Shown here: piece by piece, positions 22,250-33,352 of the stretch
Layout of the letters: every line of letters starts with the position of its first letter
Numbering within the stretch: the first letter of the stretch is position 1
Assembly: GCF_000237925.1 (NCBI RefSeq)
Contig: NC_031502.1
Coordinates: 20,768,909 to 20,832,908, forward strand
From: Schistosoma mansoni
Taxonomy: Eukaryota; Platyhelminthes; Trematoda; Strigeidida; Schistosomatidae
Length of the DNA: 64,000 nucleotides
Reading direction: 5' to 3'
Notes under the pieces: model-generated
The model's input: the letters and a program-made list of their open reading frames with translations, nothing else
Databases searched by the model: none
Told to the model about the DNA's origin: nothing
Program-made: the position numbers and the translations under genes

Positions 22250-25200
22250 TCAGTTCAACTTATCAATTAGGTTGAAAAGTTTGATAAAATCTTTTTGGAC
22301 ACAATCTTGTCGTTCATTTACAGAATTGGTTCTTATGAGCAGCTTTGGAAGCCAATCATTTTTCACTTGATGAAAACGCTCAGACGGATCAACATTTTGT
22401 AAAAGTCGACTAATCCAGCATAAAAGACGTCCACTGGCAAATAACATCCAAAGTGGATAAAACCTTATGAAAGGATTTCTTAAATGTGAAGTATCAAATT
22501 CATTACTATTTGAGTTATAAAACGGACAAAGCACCTCAATCAGTGCAACTAAATGCTTTAATCCAGAGGCCATACTTTGTAATTCATTAAGCTGATGGAC
22601 GTCCTCGATACAAAAGGATGGTGCATTGCCCTGGTAATAAACTGATTTGGCCGAATCAGCACACTTATCAAGATGTGTGCGAATAGAGCTGACATGATCT
22701 CCAGCAGCAGCAGTATCACGATCTCTACAAACAAATTCACAATTTGAATTCATAGCGATTGTACAACATGACAACGCAAGTCCAACCGGTGATGTCTGAA
22801 GGCTTTTAGCTTTCTTCTGAGCATGAGACGAAGATCTGAACCATAGAACTAATAAAATAGCTAAACCTTGTATTTCAACAGGCTTAAAATCCTTATCCAA
22901 ATTCACATTCAAGAATTCCGAGAAAAAAGATAAGAATGAAAATTCTGGTGTTTTAGCATAACGGGGTTTCAGAAGCTTCACTGAAATCAATGTCTTCGTC
23001 AAATGACCATTCAAACTTCGTCTATACTCAGTGATACACTCATTCTCCATTCCACATAACTTCCCATTGGTGCCTAAGTGATTTTCAAGACCAAGTATGA
23101 GTCCATTTAAAATACTTCTCATCTTGGACATACATTCATCAAGTGAATTAAGAATATTTATGTCCTCCATTACTAGACGATTAATAACACCATTTCGTAC
23201 ATACATGCAGTCCATTAAGGTTGGGACTAATTCCAAAAATTTAAATCGCCTAATCAATTCTTTCGGCCAACGATGAAATATACTGTCTTTATCATCATCA
23301 CCTTTATTATCATCCAATTTAAGTTTAGAAAGTTTGGAAAGATCTTCACAGTAAGAACCACAAGGAGTTTTGGGGTCCTGAATGTTCGAACTTCCCAGCT
23401 TGCTTGACGAGTCACGGTGTTCAGTTGAAAAACCTAATTCATGAGCCAGCTTTTCGCCTGAACTACTTAGAAGATAATCAGAAATCCCCAAACGGATTTC
23501 CTTCTCAATACCATCCCTTTCCATTCGGCTGTAAAGTGACAGAATTGATGACAATGGTTGTTCTATATCACGGAAACGTAACAGCCAGTTAAATATAGCG
23601 TCGATACGTCTTTGATAGTGGGACCTACTCTGCAAAACAGAAGTGCACATTAGTGAATCGATGACAGTTGGAAGGCGAATATTTGATATCATGTCATTAC
23701 CAACGAGGATGGCAAATAGTGGTAACATAGGATACTTGAGTTTATAAAACGGTCCTGAATTATTAAGAATTGTACACGATATAAAATAACATGGAGCACC
23801 ATCAAGTTGACAAATAGAACAAGGAGGGAATCTCTCCTTACAAATCAAGCGAAATAGATGAAAATGGAATAAAACTGTAGACTTGATTATGATCATTTGG
23901 TCGATAAATAAAAAAATCAGAATCCCCACTGGTAACAGGACAACGGAGATAAATAGCTAGTTCTGCTACAGTGATATCGGCTTCACGTTCACATGCTATG
24001 TATGGAATTGAAGATTCCTTCAGAATTTCCACAAGAACATTTCTGCAAAGTCGTGGAGTTATATCGATGTTCAACTTTTCGCTATATGTTGACTCAAATT
24101 TAAGAGCTGATGACAGTTTGTCAAAGTATTCCATGTTCCGCTTTAACAATGTATCCAATTTTGATCCCTTAAGAAAGCGAAAAAACTTCATTAGTTAATT
24201 TATAAAATGAATCACTGTATATAACAAACTTGGCAAACACATATGGTTGAAGATATTTGGTGTTAAGTTCCTATTCATTCATCACATTCGATCGAGATGG
24301 CCCCCAAATGCCCTGGTACGGTCGAGAGTGAGGAGAGTCCGCTCTCCCTCTCGAATAGCTCTCACATGGCCACGCGAATATATAGCCTCTGATAGGGAAG
24401 TCCTACTCACTGCCTTTTCGTAGCGGGGGTGTTGTTTACGAAATTGAGAGCACGAAAAGCGAATGTCCGTCGCTTTAACCGGGTTGGTGGAGACGGCGAG
24501 TCCACCTAGTGGAGTTGGGAAACCCTCATTCCAAACCAATGGTGCACATGGGCTGGCTCCAGTATCCTGAGGGAACAAATGGCGTATGAACCAATCATTG
24601 GTCACCGACTACAATGGGACTGCATCTCCTCACGATGCTCCATTGCCTTGTGGGTTAGACCTTGAGGTCAAAGGCTCCGGGTGTGGCCCCCTAAGAAAAC
24701 CACCTGCTTCGATTTGGGCACCTGGGCACTATCATAGCCCTCACACAAATCGAATGAGATTTGTGTGGCGCATATTTATCTGGTGCTTCCTTGTAGCAAT
24801 TTTATGTGTTTAAATAAATAAAATAAATTCGATCGAGAATAATTGACAATCACTCTAAGAAATACATCAACTAACAAAAACCTAATGATCAAATTACATC
24901 TCGAGTGGTAGTAAAACATTCATTATCACGTATAGAAGCTTGAATAATACTGAATCATTGCCCGATCATGTATACACACTGCTGAAAAGTCCCATACTAG
25001 GACAAAATGGCCGTCCAGTGATTCCAACATTTCAATACTGGTGATCTAGCTGAGATTGACTCATGATTTCAACTGTAAAAACATAATGTTCAATGTCTTG
25101 TTGCAAAATCCTAAATACACAAAATAATTGATCTTTTGCAACATTAGTAAAGTGGACATTCGATGAACAGACCATAGCGCTTGAAATTCACTTGGGCACT

Positions 25201-25618
25201 AAGGTGTACGATTATAATTTCTAAGATGCACTAATTGCTTCAATCAATTATGATATCATCTTCAATAGTGATAACATCTATACTAAACAAATGCCTTAAC
25301 ATTTAAGTGAACTAGGAAATATGTAGGTCATTAGAAAAACAAAGTACTATGATAATGTAAGCATACCTCCTGAGGATGACATCCACCGAAAATGAAAATT
25401 GGTTCCACACGACAGATACTAAACTGTTTTAAGAATGAATGCACATATCCTTTAAATGCCAAATACTCTCCACCATATTCACATCGAAAAGCAGCTCGAC
25501 GATAACAGAAAGCAGCAAAGTTCTCGGCATCAATAACTAAAGGCTGGTTATGCAATTCATACCGGGATAAGTTGTCACTGTTACTTTGAATATACGTCCA
25601 CAAGCCTCGGATACCCAT
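22250..25618 (-). CDS. ASTE1: Asteroid/ASTE1-like XPG-family nuclease gene
   Basis: ASTE1/Asteroid proteins belong to the FEN1/XPG nuclease superfamily; human ASTE1 is a structure-specific nuclease acting in DNA-end processing. Exon 1 is 25618-25367 (84 codons, start MGIRGLW as in XPG N-domains), with donor GTATGC. Exon 2 starts at 24167 after TTCTTAAG, phase 0, giving E-GSKLDTLL. Metal-binding acidics are visible: D30 (LVIDAEN), E146/D148 (CEREADITVAE) and D166/D168 (SGDSDFFIY). The C-terminal part, 23850-22250, is one long open frame with the family block LPLFAILVGND. Between about 23885 and 23838 the reading frame changes; no good GT-AG pair explains it, so an indel, weak intron or error is possible. 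About 680 residues in all, like human ASTE1. Intron 1 (1.2 kb) holds a SINE and a hammerhead repeat. Confidence 0.85.
24298..24827 (+). mobile_element. 530-bp SINE-like retroposon in intron 1
   Basis: Flanked by an 11-bp target-site duplication, TTCGATCGAGA at 24287-24297 and 24828-24838. It ends in GTGTGGCGCATATTTATCTG and a TAAATAAATAAAATAAA tail shared with the family-1 RTE at 3180-3245, so the RTE machinery probably mobilised it. It lies antisense to the ASTE1-like gene. The same insertion with the same duplication is present at 63429-63959, so it predates the duplication of the arms. Confidence 0.88.
24977..25020 (+). ncRNA. Degenerate hammerhead motif in a SINE fragment
   Basis: Helix I strands CACTG and CAGTG flank CTGAAAAG, a helix II of GTCC/GGAC, AAAA in place of GAAA, and GTC at the cleavage site. 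Two core positions (G8 and G12) are changed to A, so it should be inactive. It lies in intron 1 and is mirrored at 63237-63280. Confidence 0.7.
25367..25618 (-). CDS. ASTE1: Exon 1 of ASTE1-like gene, left-arm copy
   Basis: Encodes residues 1-84, including the conserved MGIRGLW start and the first catalytic Asp. The ATG is preceded by TTTTAGGACAG, so a splice or spliced-leader acceptor may lie just upstream. Its protein sequence is identical to the copy at 62307-62558 in the right arm. Confidence 0.88.
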
Positions 25619-25799
25619 CTGTCCTAAAACTTAAAACGATACTATACGAGTATTGAAATCCTTAAAAACAATAACAAAAATATAAGGAAATGATGAAACA
25701 TTCGCATCTAGATATGATGCACAAAACCTGATACCTATAAAACAATCCATCAGGAAATAAATAGGTGGATGGAAATTTAATAAGGGGATAAACTAATCC

Positions 25800-26400
25800 C
25801 ACTTATTTACTTCCTTACCTACTTACTTAATTACTTACGCCTGTTACCACCAATGGAGCATACATGGGCCGCCGACCAGCATTCTCCAACCAACGCTGTC
25901 CTGTGTCTTCCTTTCTAGTTCTATCCAATACTTATTCATTCTTCTCACATCTATCTCTATTTTATCAACGTAATGTGTTCTTTGGTCTTCCTCTTCTCCT
26001 TCAGCCTTCAGGATTCCATGTACAGGCTTGCTGTGTGATGCAGTTCGGTGCTTTCCCAAATGTATGTCCTATCCACTTCCAGCTATTCTTCCTCCGCTGA
26101 AATCTGGTTTGTTCTCTCTCACAGTAGGTTGTTGCTGATAGTGTCTGGTCAATGGATCAGAAGTATTTTGCGTAGACAACTGTTAATAAACAATTATATC
26201 TTCTGGATGATAGCTTTCGTAGTTCTCCATGTTCTCGCCCCGTACAGTAGAACTGTCTTGACTCCGCTTGTAGCCCCTCCAATGAATACTGTCGATCGAT
26301 CCCAACTCCGCATAACGGAGGAGGGTTGAGCATGGGGTTAGCGCACTCATCTCGTAGAAAACAAACTCGATAAAAAAACGCTAACCAGGAAACGTTACTC
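25800..26400 (-). pseudogene. Composite family-2 RTE fragments
   Basis: Minus-strand bases 26275-25840 encode the polymerase C-terminus in broken frames (RRRGRPKNTLR and WRMLVGGPC are readable). A (TAAG)n-like tail lies at about 25800-25840. Adjacent 26290-26400 contains the family's 5' UTR (GGAGGAGGGTTGAGCATGGG) in the opposite orientation. The mirror copy is at 61540-62125. Confidence 0.75.
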
Positions 26401-27430
26401 GAAATATTTAAACCAACTTACTTGCTAATCTTTCATTTTGCCTAAACTACTTTAGTTCCCTTAATAAATCCAACCACCATCTTACTCATATGCTTGGTTG
26501 CTTTCACTAGACTACAGATTTAAAATAATTTGTCATTAAAATGACTTACTTACGACTTACTTACTCAATAAACGAAATCCAGTCAATATTCCAGAAGCAA
26601 CTATAACGAAAGTTTATGGATAAAATGATGAACTTGACTCTAGAGACAATCAATGAGCTACCTATCCATCTATCTATCTGCCTATCTACCTACTTATTTA
26701 GCAATAGTATATACAAATAAGCAGAGTTCAAATCGAAAAATATTGAATCCTCAGAATAACAATATATTTAAAAATATATACATATGGAGAGGTTACAACT
26801 CATCACGTCAAACTGCATCAACAGCATCTGTACGATAGCATTGAGAGACGAAAGAGTATTTCAGAGGAAAAGTTAAACAGGCGTCAAACATTAGGCAACC
26901 ACTGTGTTCTATCATAGCACAGTCATCAAAACAAAATACGACCATCAGTTGTGAATAATTCAGCATGACGCTCTTCTGTCATCAAGTCCATCATTTCCTG
27001 TAGACACACGTTATAACCAACATCACCAACAATGGGAACCTACCTCCTGAGAAAATACGAAAGGTGAAATCATCATTACAGGATGACAACACTGATTAGT
27101 TAGTAAGTAAAAGAATTCAAGATGGAAATTATTATATCTGTCACTGTTATGTCTGCAGCTAGGCTTAATTGACTTGCACTTGGTACTCGAAACTGCAAAT
27201 ACGACAACGCGTAATGCAAAAACACTGATGATAAGCATTTACTTCACCCCATCAAAATGTTATATGCATACACAACTTTCTCTATCATTTATCTACAGTC
27301 AAGTTGACAATCACACTTGTAGTAGTATGTAACATCAATTTATCAATATCATCAGTAAGACAACCTGTGGGGATTGTAGTATTTGAACAGTAGAATTCAG
27401 GAGTCAATTTAAGCCACAACACCATTGAAA
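26401..27430. other. Non-coding arm sequence with short microsatellite
   Basis: Contains a degenerate (CTAT)n/(CTAC)n run near 26655-26695, mirrored and longer at 61190-61275. About 190 bp near 27200-27390 have no counterpart in the right arm. No gene recognised. Confidence 0.6.
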
Positions 27431-27438
27431 ACTTACAA

Positions 27439-27483
27439 ACACTGGACGCCGTTTCATACTAGTATGCAACTCATCAGCAGCGC
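27439..27483 (-). ncRNA. Hammerhead ribozyme motif, core intact
   Basis: On the minus strand: helix I GCGCTG, then CTGATGAG, a 14-nt helix II region, GAAAC, GGC, the cleavage triplet GTC, then CAGTGT closing helix I. All conserved core bases are present. Helix II is weak (only one or two clear pairs), which may limit activity. The mirror copy is 60511-60555. Confidence 0.75.
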
Positions 27484-27544
27484 TCATTCTTCATCCAGGA
27501 ATCGGAATTCTAACTCAAGACATTTCATCTAGATTAGATCGACT

Positions 27545-28255
27545 CGTGAATTCAACTGTAAAAATAATCAATATCATACTGGTCGATTTTCACAAGCACT
27601 AGATTTTGCTCCTTTTACACTGTCACATCAAAAATTATTACCCTCAAAAACGACTACAAACTGAATACTGAATACGTCAAATTTTAGCGGGATACACCAT
27701 AACATGAATATCTCTTCAGCCGAACATTAACAGGATCAGATATTAGATTATTTTGAAACACATTCCACGCTACAATTAATATCAAATAACCGTGAGGATT
27801 TAGTGGCCTCGAGATCTCACTCTAATTAGGTCGAACGAATGTTTGTTATCGACTGATTCCAGTCGAAAGATACAACCTGGATACCTTCGCATAGAATTGC
27901 GAATTAACCCACCACCTCAGTAAACAACTGAGTTAAAATTAAATAACTCAAATATCAGAATGGATTTTTGAATACGAATATTTCGTGCAATCGCTGATTG
28001 GAAAGCGAAGCCTCACAAGAAGACGATGAACAATAGGGAAGGAAAGTAGTTGGCCAACTCGATTTAACCAACGGTGAATCGTTATTGGTAGTCACACAAA
28101 AATAAGTAACACATATGTGATGGATAAAATAGGAAATGCACGCAAATACACTTACATAAAAAAAACAGTCTGTCAGTCAGCTACAACGTTGGACCAGGAA
28201 TATATATGCATCGGTCCAAGTTGACATACCTCGTTAGCACAAAAAGATAAACACC
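27545..28255. other. Non-coding arm sequence
   Basis: No gene or element recognised except, near 28155-28190, the RTE family-1 3' terminal motif (GTCAGTCAGCTACAACGTTGG on the plus strand, i.e. the element end read on minus). Confidence 0.45.
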
Positions 28256-28640
28256 GGATTCATAGAAGTAATTAATTTAGTCGATGAAGATTCATACCCT
28301 GTGTCTAACCTCACTATTACTTATCCGGTGATCCCAGCAGATGTGAGCAATATTTCTAAGGCATGTGTGGTCAAATACTAGTAACTTCTACTCTTAATGG
28401 CCATGTTTTACAAATATGGGTGACGTAAGTTGGCATAAGCCAAACAAGCTTTTTGAATCCGTGCTGAGATTTTCTCAGACACCAACCCATTAGGGCTGAT
28501 CAGACTTCCAAGATAGGTGAAGTTGTCGACGCATTCGACTACTTCACTCACTATCATTCGTTCACGTGTTGACGCAGGCCAGTCCTGGAGTAACAATTTA
28601 CATTTAGAAGGCGAGAAACACATAAAAAATAATAAATACC
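28256..28640 (-). pseudogene. RTE-like (family 1) 3' fragment, internally deleted
   Basis: Minus-strand 28623-28408 encodes FSPSKCKLLLQDWPAST, SEVVECVDNFTYLGSLI, SPNGLVSEKIS. Compared with the right-arm copy (59003-59640) about 300 bp of the C-terminal coding region are missing at about 28290, so the deletion happened after the arms separated. Confidence 0.8.
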
Positions 28641-29190
28641 AATCAACATTGATAAGACAACAATTAACAAGATCAAAATATGACTCAAGGAAATTGAAAT
28701 TATTGACCTGTCTGGAAGCTAGAACGACCTATGTGGGCTTGACATTACAACCGACACTAACAAATATCCGTACCACGATGTTGCCATCTCATTTCCTGTA
28801 ATTAATAAATCAGTCAATTCATGTTACATCGTTCCACTTCACGACCAATAACATCACATGGTTTATCATGTTTATTTAACGTGTGTTGTATCTAAGCTAA
28901 AACAATTGGGATCTAAGCTACATATTCAGTGAGTTGAATAAATGGGATAAAGATGAAAAACACAAACCATGGCAAATAGACCTTGGAACAAAATCGTAGC
29001 AAATCCAATTTGTAAAACACGTTCATGCTCTTACATGCCATTCACTAGTGAGTGATCATCTTTCTCTAATACAAACAAATATATGGGATACCCCACTTTC
29101 GTATTATTTATGTTATACTATTGTCTAATGTTAGCAACCTTTCAAAAAACAACGATCATATAGAGACCGATAAATATCTTACACAGGACA
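28641..29190. other. Non-coding arm sequence
   Basis: Matches 58445-59000 of the right arm almost exactly. No gene recognised. Confidence 0.5.
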
Positions 29191-29700
29191 CTTATTTATT
29201 TATTTAAACACATAAATATTGGTTCAAAAAGGCACCAGATACATATGCGCCACACAAATCACTTGATTTTTGTGAGGGCTGTGATACCGCCCAGGTGCCC
29301 AAATCGAAGCAGGTGGTTTTCTTAGGGGAGCCTTTGACCTGAAGGCCTAGTCCACAAGGCAGTGGAGCATCGTAAGGAGATGCAGTCCCATGGTAGCCGG
29401 TCACCAACGATTGGTTCATACGTCATTTGTTTCCTCAGGATACTGGAGCCCATGCGCACCATTGGTTTGGAATGAGGGTTTTCAAACTCCCCTAGGTGAA
29501 CTTTCCGTGGCCACCAACCCGGTTAAAGCGCCGGATATTCGCTTTTCGTGCTCTCAATTTCGTAAACAACACCCCCGCCTCGAGAAGGCAGTGAGTAGGA
29601 CTTCCCTGACAGAGGCTATATATTCGCGTGGCCATGTGAGAGCATTTCGAGAGGGAGAGTGGAATCTCCTCACTCGCGGCCGTACCAGGGCATTTGGGAC
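29191..29700 (-). mobile_element. SINE-like retroposon, left arm only
   Basis: A minus-strand copy with the TTTAAATAAATAAATA tail at 29191-29216 and head at about 29700. ACAGGAC flanks it on both sides (29184-29190 and about 29698-29706). The right arm has the matching empty site with a single ACAGAAC near 58440, so this copy inserted after the arms became separate. Confidence 0.85.
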
Positions 29701-29706
29701 AGGACA

Positions 29707-31865
29707 AATTTCACAAGTATACAGGAGAGGTGATTTCACTACACTACTTTACTTTATACATTTTATAGAAACAGCAAAGCTGTGACAGAGATAAACCAAA
29801 TTACCACAAGCTATTCCTCTAGTTATCTAGTTAGTTAGTTTCAGATTCACACTGTCACATGTCCAACTAAAAAACAGCTAGAAATAAGTCTTCTCAGCCG
29901 AGTATCTATATTCTGGCGTATTATTACCAGTTACAATCCTTTCTATGACATCACTATGTCGATTGAGGTAATATACACAGAATCTCCTAAAGCGTGGAGT
30001 CAATTAAACCGTTGCTCCAAGGGCATCATTTAGCACTCTATTGATCTTTAAAGATATTCATCGGTAAGTGAGATATCATTTCGATATTCTTCAAATTGTC
30101 ATGAACAAATTTGTTCCAAGTGACAGGTGGTAGACTTTCTTGACTATCGTCATCAGATCAAGTATTCCTTGTAAATGTGTTCTGATAATTCAATAATCAG
30201 CATGTTTACAATATGTTGAATTCAATGAGCTAGGATTAATTATCATTCGTCTAAAGATCACAAGAAATCTAGTCTTTACTATTCCATCGTTAATTGAATA
30301 TTTGAAGAGACTGTTTGATGTCTTGCTACTACAACAGGCAGTCAACTAACCTTCAATTCAACTCGATCTTACATACATCATTCGTTGGAATGTTGGATGT
30401 AGCTAATTTACTAACCACAAAGCTAAATCATTTTACAAAACATCAAATCATCACCCAAAAACAAAACATATACACATTGAAATGGAACATAATCCACCAA
30501 ACATCCACTTCACCAGTTCCCTTTCTTTATGGAACTCAGTCAATAAAATAGAGCTAAACTACCTTCAATAGTTCTACTCCATTCAACGTTACATTCATTT
30601 TATTGTTATGCACAGTTTAAATCCAACGGTAGAAAACATCATGTTGGAGATCCGCCATCAAATGACTAAGAAGATATAAGAGATTTTCTCAGTATTCATA
30701 TGTAAACTAAATCAGTTCAGTTACATAATCATGCACTTCAGTATTGAACTTGATATGGGGTACTTGTTAGAATTACTGTATAGTTAAATAATTAACATAC
30801 CGTAGTATTAAGTCCATTATATCGAATCACAAAACATCAGTAGATTAAACCTTGTGGTGAACAGAAGTAGTTTAACAGAATTCCACAGAATGCTTAATCA
30901 ACAACCATCCATGACAATCATAATACTACATCTTGGAAATTAACATGAAATAGTAAGGAACCCACCTAACTTCATAGTGTTACAGGAGAAGTTCAACAAG
31001 GGAATGTTGCAAATGACATGCCATAGACATGAAAAGTTTCCGAAAACGAAATAATTTGCATATTGATTCATTATTTATAAATGTTCTAACCCGAAGTTAT
31101 GAGGCAATAAAACAATTCCATTTGAGAATGATATGTTTACCATTTCAATTGCATCACTTCTCTCACTACTTTTCTGGTACACTACACCATACTACTTTTC
31201 AATATTCAGTAGTATCGGTTATCCACAAACATATAACTAACGACTTATTGTCTTACACGGTTGAGTTCCTTCATCACACACAACAGTTCAATTATACACC
31301 GCTTTCAATACATCTTTTCTTTTTGAGATATTAGGCGGCAATTGGTGATCTATTCATCGCTTTGTCCAAATTGTATGAAGCATTCTTTCGAAATCCAGTT
31401 ACTTTCATCTAATGGATTAGTCAGAAAACATTGTTCAACTTACCTTCGTTCATTCTTGATAATCCCATTTCACACTAACATATGCCAAACCATGATGAAT
31501 ATCCACTTATTTGAAGGAATCAATTCCCATCCAACTATGGTTTCTGTCATTTAATTGAATTTAATACATCTCACGATTAACGGTGGGGAAACGTCAGTAT
31601 TTATACACTCTTCTAATACTACCATACATCCATAAAAATCTTAGTTTATGATTCCAGATCTCATATAACGAGGTCGTTCTCGGACGGATTCCACACAGTA
31701 GTCAAAATACGTTAACCCAATGAACATTAACAACATGTGGTCTACTTGCATTACTGAATATAAACGAAATCTAATCTTAAAGAAATTTCATGAAGAATTC
31801 CAAAACAATGGAGAATTGAGAGATATAATAAGTAATGACAAAATTACTGGAAAACATATGCAGAG
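29707..31865. other. Non-coding arm sequence
   Basis: Nearly identical in reverse to 54430-58440 of the right arm apart from the RTE insertion there. The open frames at 30315-30551 and 31029-31334 differ between arms by stops and substitutions and show no motif, so I do not call them genes. The empty target site for the right-arm RTE is at 29950-29965. Confidence 0.5.
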
Positions 31866-31867
31866 AG

Positions 31868-32032
31868 GAACGGTGGCTACCAGTGGAACCCACGAAGCAC
31901 GTTTAGTCCTATTTCTGACTTGCCAGGTGGATGTAATTGCATCCCAGAGTTGATGTTCACTCTCGGACTCGAACTCGGTACCGTCCTCATCAAAGATAAT
32001 CGCGTTTGGGCTCACTAGCTAATTAGATAACG
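31868..32032 (-). ncRNA. Sm-alpha-type hammerhead repeat, degenerate
   Basis: On the minus strand: a Pol III box-B-like GAGTTCGAGTCC near 31975, GAACATCAACTCTGGGATGC, then a hammerhead with CTGGCAAG in place of CTGANGAG and TAAA in place of GAAA. It ends in TGGGTTCCACTGGTAGCC. Core substitutions predict no cleavage. It lies head to head with the next feature. Confidence 0.75.
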
Positions 32033-32145
32033 CGGTGCTAGTTACTGGGTTCGAGTCACGGAGTGGACATCAATTCTGGGATGCAAGAACATTAAGTCGA
32101 CGAGTCCCGAATAGAACGAATAGGATGTGGCTAACTATCGCATAA
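32033..32145 (+). ncRNA. Sm-alpha-type hammerhead repeat, degenerate, inverted partner
   Basis: Box-B-like GGGTTCGAGTCAC, GGACATCAATTCTGGGATGC and a hammerhead-like GTCGACGAGTCCCGAATAGA then ACGAAT. The first core bases (CU of CUGANGA) and the last A of GAAA are altered. With 31868-32032 it forms an inverted pair; the whole pair is mirrored at 54165-54430. Confidence 0.7.
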
Positions 32146-33352
32146 CCTCGGAAATAACAAAAAAATAATTCTATATACTTTTCCTAATGGTTCACTGTCA
32201 TTACAGTCTCAAATTAATTATATACACAAATTAGTTAGTAATAGTCAAAGTCAAATAAACTTACGTTTACTCCACAATGTATCATACATAGCACGTTCAG
32301 TGATTTTTAAAACCACTACCAATAGTTGTTGTCCTTTCCAAACTGAAGTGTATTCATCACCACTCTCGAAATCATTCGCTACATGCTCTTCCGAAAATGA
32401 TAATAATCACATAAAACAAACATCCATACCCTTAACTCTACTCTATGGGAACTCGGAAAATTTGGATCCCTGTTTGTCTAACTTCACAATGTTATAGCAG
32501 CACCTTCGATCATTCGAAAGTATAACAATTCAGGCAAACCTAAATTGATCAACAAATTAGGTTAGGTATGGGTAAATGAAATGAAGGATGCACAATGAAA
32601 TGAGAAACAGTTAAAGACTTCTCTATATTGTATCTTGATTATCAAATGTCAACAAGGTGGACTGGGTTACAATCACCATGGAATCCTCTTACACAATATG
32701 TGTTCGAGTATTAGTTTTCAAGAGAGAAACCACACACACATTCAATACACCAATTCTTGAATAGTTATTAGACAGTAAGTCACATCTTTACTCAACGAAA
32801 TAAACCGTTACCTAACCAGTAAACACTCCAGTGCTTACGATACGCCAAATGCTTGGTAATCATCATAAATGGAACATAATTGTTGCCATAAACAAAAACT
32901 GTTACTATGACCAGTTACTTTCATAGCTGTCTACATCACTATGTCAATAAATCTAGCCAAAATCGTCTCAACTGGTCATGGCACAGGGGTGAAATCAGAA
33001 ACAGAAATTTTATAAAGAAAACTAAAACACCATTCATCTGTGTTTCTACACATATATAGTCTATCATATATCCATCACTGGTGGTTCGAATATAAGTCAT
33101 CATTTGATACAGTAATGTCTACAAATTAGGTCGTACAGCTTGTGGTGTATTTTATGTTGGAGTCCTCTCTCTCTCTCTCAATCTTTGACTTGATATCCTC
33201 ACAATCACGCTAATGACATTTTGAGCAACAGATGAACTAACAACACTCTTGCACAATTGAAAATTTACGATGTGCATCTCATACACTATTACAACAGAGA
33301 TGATGATAATCTCCAAACAATCTTCTCTGACATAAAACGAGTTAGCTGGAGC
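32146..33352. other. Non-coding arm sequence
   Basis: Matches 52970-54160 in reverse. 32990-33180 appears identical to its partner by eye. Contains a short (CT)n run near 33167-33178. No gene recognised. Confidence 0.5.

Noticed and set aside
30315-30551. Paired open frames in both arms (30315/55734, 31029/54962, 33152/52906, 36989/51069)
   Set aside because: Their conservation is explained by the inverted duplication itself. Several differ by stops or altered starts and none has a motif.
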